Under the pieces are notes generated by a model, which saw only the letters and a program-made list of their open reading frames with translations, did no database searches and had not been told where the DNA came from. Positions 27,485 through 38,420 of a stretch of DNA of 64,000 nucleotides are shown one piece after another; position 1 is the stretch's first letter, and every line of letters begins with the position of its first letter. The position numbers and the translations under genes were made by a program. Origin of the DNA: Molanna angustata (lineage: Eukaryota > Arthropoda > Insecta > Trichoptera > Molannidae); contig OY754973.1 in NCBI GenBank assembly GCA_963576475.1, positions 13,042,253 to 13,106,252 on the forward strand. The letters run 5' to 3'.

Positions 27485-27985
27485 AACTCGAATACGACTT
27501 CAATTTCGAATTTCCGTTTAGAACCTACCTGTCAACTGCGTACTTTAAAACATATCGACAATTGGAAATGAGATCACTAAGAAGAGTATGTAATAGAACG
27601 ATATATGATAGAATAAAAAATGAGGACATAAGCAGGGAATGCAAGATGAAGAAGAGTATTATAAATAAAATGAAAGTGAATTGGTTTGGACATATTAAAA
27701 GAATGAATGATGAACGACTGACCAAAAAAATATACATGGGTGTAAGAGATGGAGTGAATAGCAGGGGCCGCCCCAGAAAGGGATGACATGACCATGTGAA
27801 TGATATTTTGAAAGAAGGAAATATAAGAAGCTTGAATAATCGACGATCATGTATGAGACGATACATGGATGTAAAGGAAGCTAAGAATGTATGCAAAAAT
27901 AGAGGAGTATGGCGCTCGGTTCTCTCTGCTTACCCCGTAAAGGATATGGCGTGATGGTATGTATGTATGTATGTATGTATAATTA
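27485..27985 (+). pseudogene. RTE-like LINE C-terminus with (TATG)n tail
   Basis: Reads EMRSLRRVCNRTIYDRIKNE, WFGHIKRMNDERLTKKIY and GRPRKG, then TGA where the family has Trp, then HDHVNDILKEGNIRSLN, CMRRYMDVKEAKNVC and GVWRSVLSAYPVKDMA. One nonsense mutation interrupts an otherwise good frame. It ends in about six TATG units, the short tandem tail typical of RTE-group LINEs. Fragments of the same family lie near 34860, 40515, 41170 and 44825. Confidence 0.8.
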
Positions 27986-28249
27986 AAACAAACATACTGC
28001 CATAGAATTATAGAAGTCGCGTGTATATAGTACAAATTTCGAATTCAAATGTATGACAAGTTTTTTTAACATGTGTGTGTGTGTCTGTGTGAGGCGGTAG
28101 ATCGGTAGGTGTACGTATTATGTAGGTGTGCGTATCGGTAGGTGTACGTATACGGCCGGGCGAGTGAAATTCGTCTGTTTCAGCGTAGTTTTAGTTGGCA
28201 TACATTCATTGCGCTGACTAGGTATCTGTATCTAAGCATACTGCATTAT
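27986..28249. other. GT/GTA-rich stretch
   Basis: A short GT run (28073-28097) and three copies of CGGTAGGTGTACGTAT-like sequence (28110-28155). No gene. Confidence 0.5.
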
Positions 28250-29010
28250 TTTTATTGACAAACTTTTCAACATCTCAATAGAGAAGAAGTTGGGATATTA
28301 TAGAAGAACCAGGAACTCAAGACACCTACAGGGCTTACGACTTGTCATCGACTGGTTTACGTGATCACTTTATGCGCTTACGCAACGTTCACCAATTATG
28401 CCTTCTTGAGTTCCCTTTTTTTTTTCTTTTATTTTTTTTTATTTATTTATTTATTTTTCAACATAATTTCATTTATAAAAGATCCCACTAACCATATATG
28501 GTTATCAGTGGGTTCTTATCAATGTAATTTTTAGAAGTTCTATATATTTGAATACAAGTAGGTAAACAAGCCAAAGAAGGTAAACAAGCCAAAAAAATAA
28601 ATAATATTTCTGGCGCAGTTCAGGGGTGACGTCTGTGCGAAAAACCGTCACCTCATTTGTAAGGACTGTTGCTTTCATTGTTTACAAATAAACTTATTTC
28701 TCTAATAGATGGCGTTACAAAAAAAAAAAAACAAAAAAGTTTCTTCGTTACTTCATAGATGGCAATAGAATACTTTCCTATTTTCAGGTGAATTGTTACA
28801 CATATTCAAATATAACTTCTAAAAATTACATTGATAAGGGAACTCAATAAGAAGGCCTAATTGGTGAACGTTGCGCAAGCGCATAAAGTGATCACGCAAG
28901 CCAGCCGATGACAGGTCGTAAGCCCTGTCGACGCCTTGAGTTCCTGGTTCTTCTTTAATATCCCAACTTCGTCTCTATTGAGATGCTAAAAAGTTTGTCA
29001 ATAAAAATAT
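28250..29010. mobile_element. Family E element with inverted arms of about 170 bp
   Basis: The left arm (28250-28425) and right arm (28848-29010) are inverted copies sharing TATTGACAAACTTTT, CATCTCAATAGAG, ACCAGGAACTCAAG, CAGGGCTTACGACTTGTCAT and GTGATCACTTTATGCGC. The centre has AGTGACGGTTTTTCGCAC-like sequence on the - strand, shared with the copy at 37960-38420. No coding capacity. Confidence 0.75.
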
Positions 29011-29059
29011 CATTTCACTTCCGACAGGGAAAAATATCCAATGTTTGCGTATATGCATA

Positions 29060-29342
29060 TTAAAAATATTCGATTTATGCATTATTCTTCGTTACAAAGG
29101 TTGATTCTTAGCGAATCAGTCCCCCTAGACAACATGCCATTTAAGCTAAGCGTTATCTCGCTAAGCGATAGTAAATGTATGGAATTGGTGGATGTCACGT
29201 GACGTCACAGCCACCAATTCCATATATTTACTATCGCTTAGCGAGATAACGCTTAGCTTAAATGGCATGTTGTCTAGAGGGGCTGATTCGCTAAGAATCC
29301 ACCTTTGTAACGAAGAATAATGCATAAATCGAATATTTTTAA
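29060..29342. mobile_element. Palindromic MITE, 283 bp, TTAA ends
   Basis: Arms of about 135 bp are nearly identical, e.g. TTAAAAATATTCGATTTATG at the left end and its complement at the right, and CGCTTAGCGAGATAACGCTT inside. TTAA at both ends (29060-29063, 29339-29342) fits a piggyBac-type target. The centre is CACGTGACGTCAC. Confidence 0.85.
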
Positions 29343-29349
29343 GTCATTC

Positions 29350-29620
29350 TAGAGTCGACCTTCTATTCTTTTGCCTTCCCAAGGTCTCCATTGTAGAATT
29401 CGTGGTGCCAATCTGTCAACTTCCTGTCTTGACACGTGACCTGCCCACTGCCATTTGAGACTGTCAATAATGGTCTGTAATGTCAAGAAGTTTGATACGG
29501 TGTCTTATTTCATCATTCCGTATTTTGTACCTAAGACTTATCCCCAGCATTTGTCTTTCCATAGACCTTTGTGCGCATTCAGTTTATGTATGGTGGCGAA
29601 AGTCAGTCATGGTTTCCAAA
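29350..29620 (-). pseudogene. Decayed LINE C-terminus
   Basis: Fragments in different frames: MERQMLGISLRYKIRNDEIR, then SLKWQWAGHVSRQEVDRLAP and LQWRPWEGKR. The KWxWAGH...LxWRP pattern is typical of LINE ORF2 ends. Several frameshifts and stops. Confidence 0.75.
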
Positions 29621-30365
29621 CTATACATATATAGGTAATTATGTAATTTGGATACTAATGGTGTTGATTATCTCACAACGTGTGTGTGTTCCTTAGTATA
29701 TTGGCCACTCTCTCTTTTTACATATTATATTATGTACGTAAAATAAACAGGTGAATCAGTAAAATTACGTTTTGTTATTTATATTATTAGTTCTTAAATT
29801 AAAATAATCATAATTAAACATTTGTATATGATGAAAAGCTTCCAAACAACATACCTACGTATATGAGAAGAAAATGAATGGTTCATACCTAATGGGTATC
29901 AGAAAATTCAATTGACAAGTATATTTTTGACATCATTTAATGATTAGGCGGATATTTTGTGGTAGTTAATATAAACCATTTTTGAATTATTAATTATGAT
30001 GTGGTTTATAGCTAATTAATAATTCAAAAATAGTTTTGACAATTTTCAGGGTAGTGGAGAAAAGGTTTTTGGCAACCAAGCAGAAAACTCACTCTATTTA
30101 GGTTTATAGTACCAATATACGTACAAAGATCTTCCCTTCTATAGGTAATGTAGTCAGATTTAAGATGTGTTATGTAAAAACCTAAAAAATATTGTGTGTT
30201 TAATATGTCAAGTGTATACTGTAAAAATGTGTGTATTTTAGTGATTTGGTATAGTAGTATAAGGATTCAATAAATACACTCTTCTTCATACTTCGCTGCT
30301 AATTCTATGTGGCACATTTTAACTAATATAATTAAATAAAATAACTTAGTTTTTAACCACGTTGG
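29621..30365. other. No gene seen
   Basis: AT-rich. An inverted pair around TTTTTGAATTATTAATTATG (about 29976-30030) may be another small hairpin element. Confidence 0.45.
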
Positions 30366-30426
30366 GTATTTTTATGTCAACTAGTTTCGGAGACGTAACC
30401 GCTCCTTCGTCCGGACAAACTTATAC
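30366..30426 (-). ncRNA. Hammerhead ribozyme candidate in the PLE3 terminal repeat
   Basis: Read on the - strand: stem I 5' side GTAT AAGTT TGTC; core CGGACGA (hammerhead CUGANGA with U4 changed to G); one extra A; stem II GGAG, loop CGGUUACGU, CUCC; core GAAA; palindromic stem III ACUAGU; U17 as cleavage base; stem I 3' side GACA UAAAA AUAC. Stem I pairs 4+4 bp around an internal loop. Penelope-like elements are known to carry hammerheads with very short stem III that work as dimers, which fits the self-complementary ACUAGU. It lies about 180 bp downstream of the PLE3 frame on the same strand. The G at position 4 may reduce or abolish activity. Confidence 0.7.
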
Positions 30427-30599
30427 TAAACTTAGATACTATGTACATAATGTGACCCGTGTGCCTAAATTATGTACCGGAAAGTTGATGGGCGGAGCTT
30501 ACATTATTGAAAGCAGAGGTTGTCAACGGAAAAATATTAAATAATGGAGTATTGTTTAAATGTACTTGATTATTAATTATTTTTTATTTTTTATTTTTT

Positions 30600-30950
30600 A
30601 TTTAAGGATATTTTTAATCTCTAATGCCTCCAATTTATCTAATCTCAAGCCCTCTTTATTTATGTGCAAGTTTTTATAGCCTGTTTGAGTATTGAAAGAA
30701 TAATTATTTTCAAATGATTGGCAAACTCTGAGAAATTGTTACTTTTTAAACATCTTAAATGCTCCTTAATTCTGATATCAAAATTTCTACCTGTTTTACC
30801 TATATAAAAATATTCACAATCTTCACAATTTAATCTATAGACTCCCGAATTACTTAATACCGTGTCTTTATCTTCATTATTTAAAAAAAAATCATCTTTC
30901 TTAGCCTCTCCTCCACTGCTAGATGCTTGTATATATGTCAAGTAATAGGT
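30600..30950 (-). pseudogene. PLE3: GIY-YIG endonuclease end of a Penelope-like element
   Basis: The frame from 30941 reads LSNSGVYRLNCEDCEYF, YIGKTGRNFDIRIKEH and FSEFANH, a GIY-YIG domain (GVY at residues 33-35, YIG at 46-48) of the PLE type with the Cys pair between the two motifs. A one-base shift near 30725 moves the rest to another frame: ENNYSFNTQTGYKNLH and GLRLDKLEALEIKNIL, ending near 30605. The RT is missing. Followed downstream by the hammerhead candidate. Confidence 0.85.
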
Positions 30951-31649
30951 TTAAATTAATAAATTTTCATATTTCATTTTATGATACGTTATTTAACTCA
31001 CTTTTATTGCTTGGAATGGCGAGCGAGCATTTGGTAGATAATACTTGAGTTCAGCAAATCACAACCTTAGGTAGGTGAATTTTTCTCAGTTTCTACATTT
31101 TCTTTCACTATTATACAAAGGAATATTTGCACGTTTCGAATAGTTCAAAACGTGCTCCAGTGGGTAAGTAGAAAAGCGGCTAATGTTGTTTTAGTATAGT
31201 TCTCCAAGGGACAATTATTATTTCTTAATACCGACCGCGACGGAAAGATAATTTGAGCTAATGGATAGAGTGTTCGCGAATATTTATAGTAGGTAGTTGT
31301 AATACACACGGGGATCAGACATAGGTAAATATTCGTTTTTATTAGGATCAAGTACCTTTTATATATTACCACAATTCGTTCATATACAAACATAACAGTT
31401 ATGGGAGCATTTATACAGTTTTTTAAGTGTAAGTAATAAATAATTCACGGTAATATTAGAGGATTTTTTGTTTTGCCATGGATATATTTTGTGTTAATAT
31501 TGGAATACAATTTTTTATAAGTAATTTTAGAACATAAATTGTTATTTATTGTAAAAAGGCCGTATACACACATATAATATGTATATATAAACAAAACAAA
31601 TCTTTTAGTTCCCTGTTATAATTTTTGACACTAGACCGATATACTTACA
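30951..31649. other. No gene seen
   Basis: AT-rich; open stretches here have no recognisable content. Confidence 0.5.
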
Positions 31650-32090
31650 CCTTGTAGCAGTCGGCGTCAACTGCTTCAAGATGTCGCAGCACGGCGGTCT
31701 GCAGTTCCAATACAAAATTGTCGTTTACAATACACTGGCCGCTAGAAGCAATCGTGTTAACCGACTCCAGGCGTTTTCACTACTTGGAGCAATTTCAATT
31801 TCAACGAGTCTATTTTGCAGTCGGTACAACTTCTTGGAGCAGTCGGTTCAATTAAATGGATTAATCAGTTCAACTGCAACACGACTGCTTCAAGCTCCTG
31901 CTACAACTGTATCGTGCTACACAATTATTAAGCAGTCATGTTGCAGTTGAACCGATTGCTTCAAGCAGTTGAATCGACTGCTCGCCGTCTGCTCCAAACA
32001 GTTGTACCTACCGATTGCAAAGTACAGTCGGTACAACTGTTCTAGAGCAGTTGACCCCGACTGCTTTAAGCAGTCCATGTATCTCGGGTC
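31650..32090. repeat. Cluster of a CAGTCGGTTCAACTG-like motif in both orientations
   Basis: About 440 bp packed with variants of GCAGTCGGTTCAACTGC, an imperfect palindrome (GCAGT..ACTGC). Examples: CAGTCGGCGTCAACTGC (31658), CAGTCGGTACAACT (31817), CAGTCGGTTCAATT (31841), CAGTTGAACCGATTGC (31942), CAGTTGAATCGACTGC (31966), CAGTCGGTACAACTG (32024) and CAGTTGACCCCGACTGC (32047). CTTCAAG often links them. Base composition is clearly less AT-rich than the flanks. Origin unknown. Confidence 0.8.
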
Positions 32091-32839
32091 TAACTATATA
32101 TATTATAGGTCAACGGATACCCATCTTCATAGTGTTTATCGAATTAAATACTTTTTAATGTAAAGCCTTCTTTTCCAATAATAATTGTATCACAACTTTT
32201 TCACATAACACAAATTAACTAATACAAAGCTAAAATAAACAGTAAGTATTAGTAAGATATGGAAAATCTGTGTTTTAATATGGGCATTAATAAAATTCAA
32301 TTGTAGTTGTAGGTATTTATTTACATTCGATGAACATCCACGTGTGTTTCAATCGGTTTAATTTTGTCTGAGATATTCATTTATTCACTAATACGGCATT
32401 ATCCCATCAGTTTCAATTTCGATTCAATTGTCTTTAGTCTTAACTAAATTTAACTGAGGAGAGTATAGGGCCTAGGGTAGGTGGCAGAGGTACTTTCCCA
32501 ATATTGGATTGAAACCAACAAAAATAGACGGATTCAATGAAATAAGGTGGACTGGAATGTATAGATTAGTTTCTATAAATAAGATGGCTTCATAAATATT
32601 ACAATGCAGCCAGTCAAGATATACATAAATTGTCAATTTAAGCAAATATAAGTTGAACAACATTTGGATTCTTGACAATAGAGTATTTCTGCTTTTGTCT
32701 CCTATTTTTGGTAAATTTAAAATTAGCGTTTGATTTGAATTTATTTCATTGAGCTTTATATTGAGAGAGACGAATTTATTGCCAGACTTTTTTTCTCTCC
32801 ACACTATGGAATAGTGGAGAGTCATGATTTCACAATTTT
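32091..32839. other. No gene seen
   Basis: AT-rich; a frame at 32825-32472 (-) has no known motif. Confidence 0.45.
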
Positions 32840-32886
32840 TAAGCGTATATTTTTTACATCATTTTCTCAACGGGTATCATGTAGAG

Positions 32887-34389
32887 CAACGGTTCCCAAT
32901 TTTATTTGGCCATGGAACCCTAAATGATCATACTTTTTTTGGCGGAACCCTAGATCTGGTTATTTTGATAACTACATAAAGTGTTTACCTTGTATGTACA
33001 TAGTTTGAATATTTTCATGTTAGACTCGAAGAAAGAACAAATTATAAATGAAAAATAATTATTATAAGTATTGCAAAACATTTATTGTAACAAAGAAATA
33101 CAAAGTAACTATTTAATGTGAAGAATGAATTTATTTCACATATTTTCTTATAATAGCACTAAAATTGGGCTTTATGTCTGACAATTGAACGCGAAGATCT
33201 GAAGCTGCATCCAGTCTGTTTCTGTACTTGTTTTTGGTGTAAGCATAAGCTGAAAAACCAGTTTCGCATCGGTAAGTCGTCACAAACGGAAGCAGAATCA
33301 AGATTGCTTTCTCAACGATTGCAGGATATTCATCTTTAAGTCCAATCTAAAAGTCATTCAGATTAGAATCTTCTGACTGGAATTTTTGTTTTAAAAGGGA
33401 TGAACACTCAAATCAAATTCTCATACTCTGATACAGTTAACACCGACGGTTTGGTATGATTTGCGAATGAATTCTGTACCCAATCGATGTCCTGTATCTT
33501 CTCCGGGAAATACATTTTCAAGGATTCTATAAGGTTAATCAAATGTTCATGTATGTTTTTTTTCCACATCTGAGGTTACTTGTAACTTATTTTCTTCCAG
33601 AAAGCCATTTAAAAGAGAAAAACATTCGTAATTTTTTTGTTCAACACATTCGATCCAGAAGCCAAGTTTGTTTTTAAGTGAAGATATTTTGTCTCTTACT
33701 GTAAACTTAGTTACAGTTCTTCCCTGTAAGGACTTGCAGATAACGTTGAGTTTATCGAACATATCAGCCAAGTAAGCCAATTTCATTAACCATTGCTCAT
33801 CGTGCAATAGTTCAACAAGCCGACTAACGGATGCAGAAATGGGTTGTTCGGCTAAGAATATCATAAGCTCATTGCGCAATTCAAATAACCTTGTTAAAAC
33901 TTTTCCTCTCGTTTGCATTTGATTTCGAACAATGTGCATAATAATATCAACGAATAATCAAAAACATACCTGCGGAGATCGAAAATTCAGCAATTTTTTC
34001 TCTTTACACCAATTTCGTAAACATGTATAACGTACAATCTTGTCGCGGTAACTGACCAAACTGATCACAGAATCAGATGAGTCATGAGTGTGCTGTGCTG
34101 TGTGCTGTGCAATGCACCGCTCGTCTCCACGTCCCGCACCGCCCGCACTTTTTATCGGGTAGACGCGACGGCGCGCGGTAACGAGTCTTCCACGAACGTT
34201 TTATGTTTTATTTTGATATTATTGTAAGCTTTTAATAGATTGATGTATGGATTGGATATTTTTTGTAATGTAAGTTTTATCTGTATCTATACTTAATTCA
34301 TGAATTGTTAGCTTCAATTCGAATATATAAAAAATAAAATTTCTCTCGGAAAGACCGCGGAACCCCTGTGACCCTTCCAGGAAACGCTG
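32887..34389 (-). mobile_element. hAT transposon, 1503 bp, with perfect 8-bp target duplication
   Basis: Ends CAACGGTTCCCA at 32887 and the complement of CAGCGTTTCC at 34389, each followed inward by GGAACCC-type subterminal words. ATGTAGAG flanks both sides (32879-32886 and 34390-34397), and the family D repeat continues across the joint as in other copies. Inside are a CpG-rich block at about 34095-34195 and remnants of a transposase on the - strand. Confidence 0.92.
33131..33939 (-). pseudogene. hAT transposase remnant (ZBED5/Buster-like)
   Basis: Two good blocks. 33939-33550 reads QTRGKVLTRLFELRNELMIF, LLHDEQWLMKLAYLADMFDK, LNVICKSLQGRTVTKF and KKLxxW-like KNKLGFWIECVE. 33346-33131 is the hAT C-terminal dimerisation domain: EYPAIVEKAILILLPFVTTY, RCETGFSAYAYTKNKYRNRL and LSDIKPNFSAII then TAA. 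Between them (33347-33549) the frame is broken. The N-terminal zinc finger and most of the catalytic core are missing, and a 5' splice-like or deletion joint lies just before the first block, so it cannot be an active transposase. The relatives I know are animal ZBED5-type hAT-derived proteins. Confidence 0.85.
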
Positions 34390-34859
34390 ATGTAGAGAGT
34401 GTACACTGTGAGTTTCGTCGTGATGTGTTTGTATGTATGGCATACGACGTACGGCGTACGGATTATCCTTTTTGTGTCATCTCTACAGCCCAAACTATAA
34501 GTCCGATCGACTTCATATTACATCATTTGTGTAAAGTGCATAGACCTAGAGCTGATTAGTTTTCCATAGATATCCGTGAATTTCTTCATTATGATTTCAT
34601 CTGTCCAAATTTTCAAAATGCTCTCACGGTCTGGAAAATCGAGTATTTTGTATACTGTTTGAAATTTTGATACAACAAAAATACACTCATCAAAAATGCA
34701 TTCAAGGATTGTCAAAATTTAAAGAAAAAAATCTATTGTTTGCCATATCAATGTGAAATAAATTTCATATTTGTATGAAAAATGTATATAACAGAAGTAA
34801 AACAGCTTCTGTAATGGAAAATTGAGTGAGACTTCATATTGATATTGTATGTGTCTCTA

Positions 34860-34985
34860 TAGACAAGTGTATTTTTTATTCTCCACTACTATCTTCCTCA
34901 AGGGGTAGGCAGTGAGAACCGAACAACGCATTCTTCTATCTTGACACATACATCACCTCATCAACATTGATACACTGTCTCATAC
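34860..34985 (-). pseudogene. RTE-like LINE 3' end fragment
   Basis: GGGGTAGGCAGTGAGAACCG is the complement of the block coding VRSVLSAYP in the RTE-like LINE at 27485-27985. It breaks family D. Confidence 0.6.
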
Positions 34986-35260
34986 ATGCTCATCTTGCTA
35001 TTAGTAATGCAATTTTACTTAAGATTTCTCAACAGGTATCATCTAGAAAATACATACTATGAGTTTCGTGACAATTTTTTTGTGTGTATGGTGTATTGTG
35101 AAAACTTTTGTCCTCTGGAAATCTTATATTTGTTTAAGAATTTAATAGAAATGTACTTCATAAAAATGCATTTAGAGATTGTCAACCTTTCAAGAAGAAA
35201 AAATGAACACTTACTATGGTGTGGAGAGTTTAGTGTTGGCCACAACCTACTCCTTTCAAA

Positions 35261-35870
35261 TTGACCAGTGCTTACAGCCCGGAGAAACAAGGAATATTTT
35301 AACAAAATTTCTTCTCATCTACACTGGAAAATAAAAAGATTTTAAAACAAGGATTTCGTTTGAAAAATCGAAATCTGTGTTTGGAACCAATATTATTTTG
35401 TGTAGGAGAAATTTAACGAGTACAAAAATATAATCCGTCGAATATTTCAAAAATTTATTAAACATGTTGAAATATTGATATTACCTACGGTAAGGTTTGT
35501 AAATAATATGAGTGAATGCGAGAGAAAGAATTGGAAACCATATATTTTTAGATGTAATCGCTTCCTTATTTGAACCAAAAGCATTCTGCTCAATTCTTCT
35601 CCATTCTGCATATTTCGTTTCTTATAAAATTCTCTTCTGTGTTCAGAACTATAAAAAGACTACATTTGCTGTCTTAAGCAAATATTCCGCACTAAAGATT
35701 TCTAAAATCGGGTTTAATAACTATTCCCATGATATTATTTTAAATGTTTTATCATACTATGTTTATTTTATTTTATTTATTTTATAGCAAACAAGAAAAA
35801 AATATACAAATATAGATACAATGATGTTGCTTTCATAAACCTTGTGATATTCGATTTTTTGACGGCGGTC
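35261..35870. other. SINE-body trace, then no gene
   Basis: GACCAGTGCTTACAGCCCGG then AGAAACAAGG (35261-35292) resembles the SINE body; the rest is AT-rich. Confidence 0.45.
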
Positions 35871-36014
35871 TTCATTGGACTATGTAATCAGGGTTTCTAG
35901 CCCAGAGAAGCAATATTTGCGTGAAAACTTAATTTATATAAATTTCTCCTCTGCTGGGGATTGAACCCAGGATGCCCGTAAACAATTATAAACTGTGCCA
36001 CGCCGGTCGGCACA
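35871..36014 (-). mobile_element. tRNA-derived SINE, second copy
   Basis: On the - strand: GGCGTGGCACAGTTTATAA (A box), CTGGGTTCAATCCCCAG (T arm with B box), then the TTTCACGCAAATATTGCTTC body. It lacks most of the 3' tail seen at 23641. Confidence 0.8.
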
Positions 36015-36984
36015 GTTTTGACTGAAATAAATAATATCAATAAGAATTTTTTTTGACAGTTTAATATTGTAATGTAAACAACGATTTTAATAAAAAACAT
36101 TGGTTCAAAAATGAAAGTGAAGGTAAAATAAAAATATTATTGGATTTAAATATATCAATAGATTTTTTTAACTTAGCTAGCCAACATTAGCTAGCCGATG
36201 ACGAGTCTTGACTATGATTTTCCAATTTGTACAAAAGTTCTATTGCGATGTAGACAAACATATAGGAAATATTTTTGAATTGTTCCGAAGCGAAGATCAT
36301 AATTTATAAAAAGCAAATTTGTTACTGGTTCCTTAAAGAAAATAAATAATAAAAAGTTCGTCTCCATTTCCTCCAATCCAACGGAATCTAATTATTTGAC
36401 TTTAGTCGAGATTATTTATATCTCTTTTTTAAAATGTAAGTTTTTTAAATATTGTAAAACTTGGTTCATTGATATTCATATTCTCAATATCGGGAAACAT
36501 TCGATTGCACAATGTTGCCAGATCAAGTTTGCTGGCAAACATCTTAGAAAAGTTATCCAGCTTCCGGTGTGCTTGAAATGAATTGAAGTATTAATGGAAA
36601 AATGCAGTACCTACGTCTTGTACCTATGTAGTACAAGAAAGGTCATATTTTTTATTCTTTCCAAGAATAACAAAGTCGTACACGCTGCAATTTGGCGATT
36701 CTTTTGTGTTGAATCAATGCATACACGTCCGCATTATTTTATATTCTGTGAGCTCATCGGAGCGTGTATATTTATAAGATAAAGGATGCTGTGAACGTTG
36801 GTCGGGGATGCATATAGTCCCACCTATTCATCTCATATGGCTTATACTGAAAAGCTGTTCTGAAGGGAAACGTGGTACAGTTTCAGGATATTACACATCC
36901 AAGTAATTTCGTCTTTGTTTGATATCAATACGACGCTGTGTATATAAATTTTATTTGTCATTTTATTTTGCAAGCGTCATACAT
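36015..36984. other. No gene seen
   Basis: AT-rich, no recognisable element. Confidence 0.5.
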
Positions 36985-37630
36985 ACGTTTTCATTTCGAA
37001 TATCAAACCTTTTTTCTACAATTGTCATTCTGTTTATGGAATGCAATTTTTACTCTTTACTACCCCAAGAGTGATTGCGAATTCTAACTAGTGGGTACTT
37101 AAGAATTAGCAATTTTTAAGGTAATTTTTTTAATGCAGATTTAAACTAGGATCATGGTTATATTGTATTCTGAAATATTCATCACATTGTATATGTGTGT
37201 GTGTGCTGTGTACGTACTATGTGATGTTTACTATCTATGACGTGTTTATTAAACTCTATCGATTATAAACTAATGAACACATTCGATTATTTTCAAAGTT
37301 TGCAATTTTGTTTATTTAATACTCGCTTAGACCCCATTAGATTTTGAAGGATCAGTGCTTCTTAATTTTTTTCACTGTCAAATATTTCAAAATGACTGCA
37401 AGCTTAGGAAACTAAATAAAACATTTGTTATCTTCTATATATCATTTGTTCTTTTTTTCAAATTGCTAAAAAGACACATCATTTTCATAAAATGGAATTG
37501 AATATAATAAAATATTTTAATCAAAAATAATTTAACTAACATATTTCATGATGATGCTAAAAAAATTTGAATACTTCGTGGAGTGACTTGGTAGTGAGGA
37601 TTATAGCGTTTGCCACGACCCACTCGTTTA
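36985..37630 (-). repeat. Dispersed repeat related to family D
   Basis: Inverted relative of 58030-58480: shared words include ATCGATTATAAACTAATG against CTATAATCGATAAAG, CCCATTAGATTTTGAAGGAT against ATCCTTCAAAATCTAATGG, and CCCAAGAGTGATTGCGAATTC near the end. It finishes near 37600 with GCGTTTGCCACGACCCACTC, a subterminal word also seen in family D. Confidence 0.6.
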
Positions 37631-37959
37631 TAATGGGAATTTTAAAAGGAGAATATATTTGCAAATTATTTTCAAATGATATACATAAGTATATTTTATT
37701 TTTGAATGTTATAAAAAAATAATTTTATTTTTAAATTTTATACATTCAATTTACGAATGTCATTCCTTTTTTCAAATGCGTTGTATAATGTTATTTGGAA
37801 AATACCTAATACAATTTCTTTACAAATATCAAACAAATAATCTTCCGATGTTTAAAATTTATTTAATTTGTATACAACGGCGGGTAAAGGTATTATCATA
37901 AGTCAATCTCTTCCAATCAAATGGTGATTATGTTAATTAAATTATTTTATAGTAGCATA

Positions 37960-38420
37960 ATATGCAAACATTGGATTTTTTCCCTGTCGGGAGTCAATTA
38001 TATTTTATGACACCGGACACGGAAAGTCAGTAAGTATGACAAATTTTTAATATCTCAATAGAGACGAAGTTGGAATATTATAGGAGAACCAGGAACTCAA
38101 CATACCCACAGGGCTTACGATCTGTCATTGGCTGGTTTACTTTATCTCTTTATGCCCTTGCGCTACCTTCATCAATTATGCATTATTAGTGAGTTCCTTA
38201 TCGATCCTATTTTTGAAAGTTCAATATATTTTAGTCATGAAAATCTGTTTGTTTGAAAATTGGCTGATAACACCATCACCATCTATGAAGTGACCAATAA
38301 ACCTTTTTTTGTAACACAATCTATGGAGAAATTGGTTTTTAAAGAATTAAAGCAACACTCCTTATACATCAGGTGAAAATGCTTTAGCACAGATATCACC
38401 CTTGAACCACGCCAGAATTA
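37960..38420 (+). repeat. Family E repeat, second copy
   Basis: TATGCAAACATTGGATTTTT, CTGTCGGGAGT, AATATCTCAATAGAGACGAA, AACCAGGAACTCAA, CAGGGCTTACGATCTGTCAT and TATCACCCTTGAACCACGCC run parallel (inverted) to 28600-29050. Confidence 0.7.

Larger units (their letters stand above)
32840..35260 (-). repeat. Family D dispersed repeat, interrupted twice
   Basis: Its sequence reads TCTCAACGGGTATCATGTAGAG up to the hAT insert and resumes at 34390 with AGTGTACACTGTGAGTTTCG, CGTACGGCGTACG, ATTTCATCTGTCCAAATTTT and ACGGTCTGGAAAATCGAG. After an RTE tail fragment (34860-34985) it continues to GGAGAGTTTAGTGTTGGCC at about 35222-35244. The same landmarks occur inverted at 62145-62830 and in parts at 44530-44800 and 47455-49850. 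No coding capacity was recognised. Confidence 0.75.

Noticed and set aside
30362..30544. 60-codon open frame on the + strand
   Set aside because: It lies in the PLE3 terminal repeat, over the ribozyme candidate, and resembles no protein.
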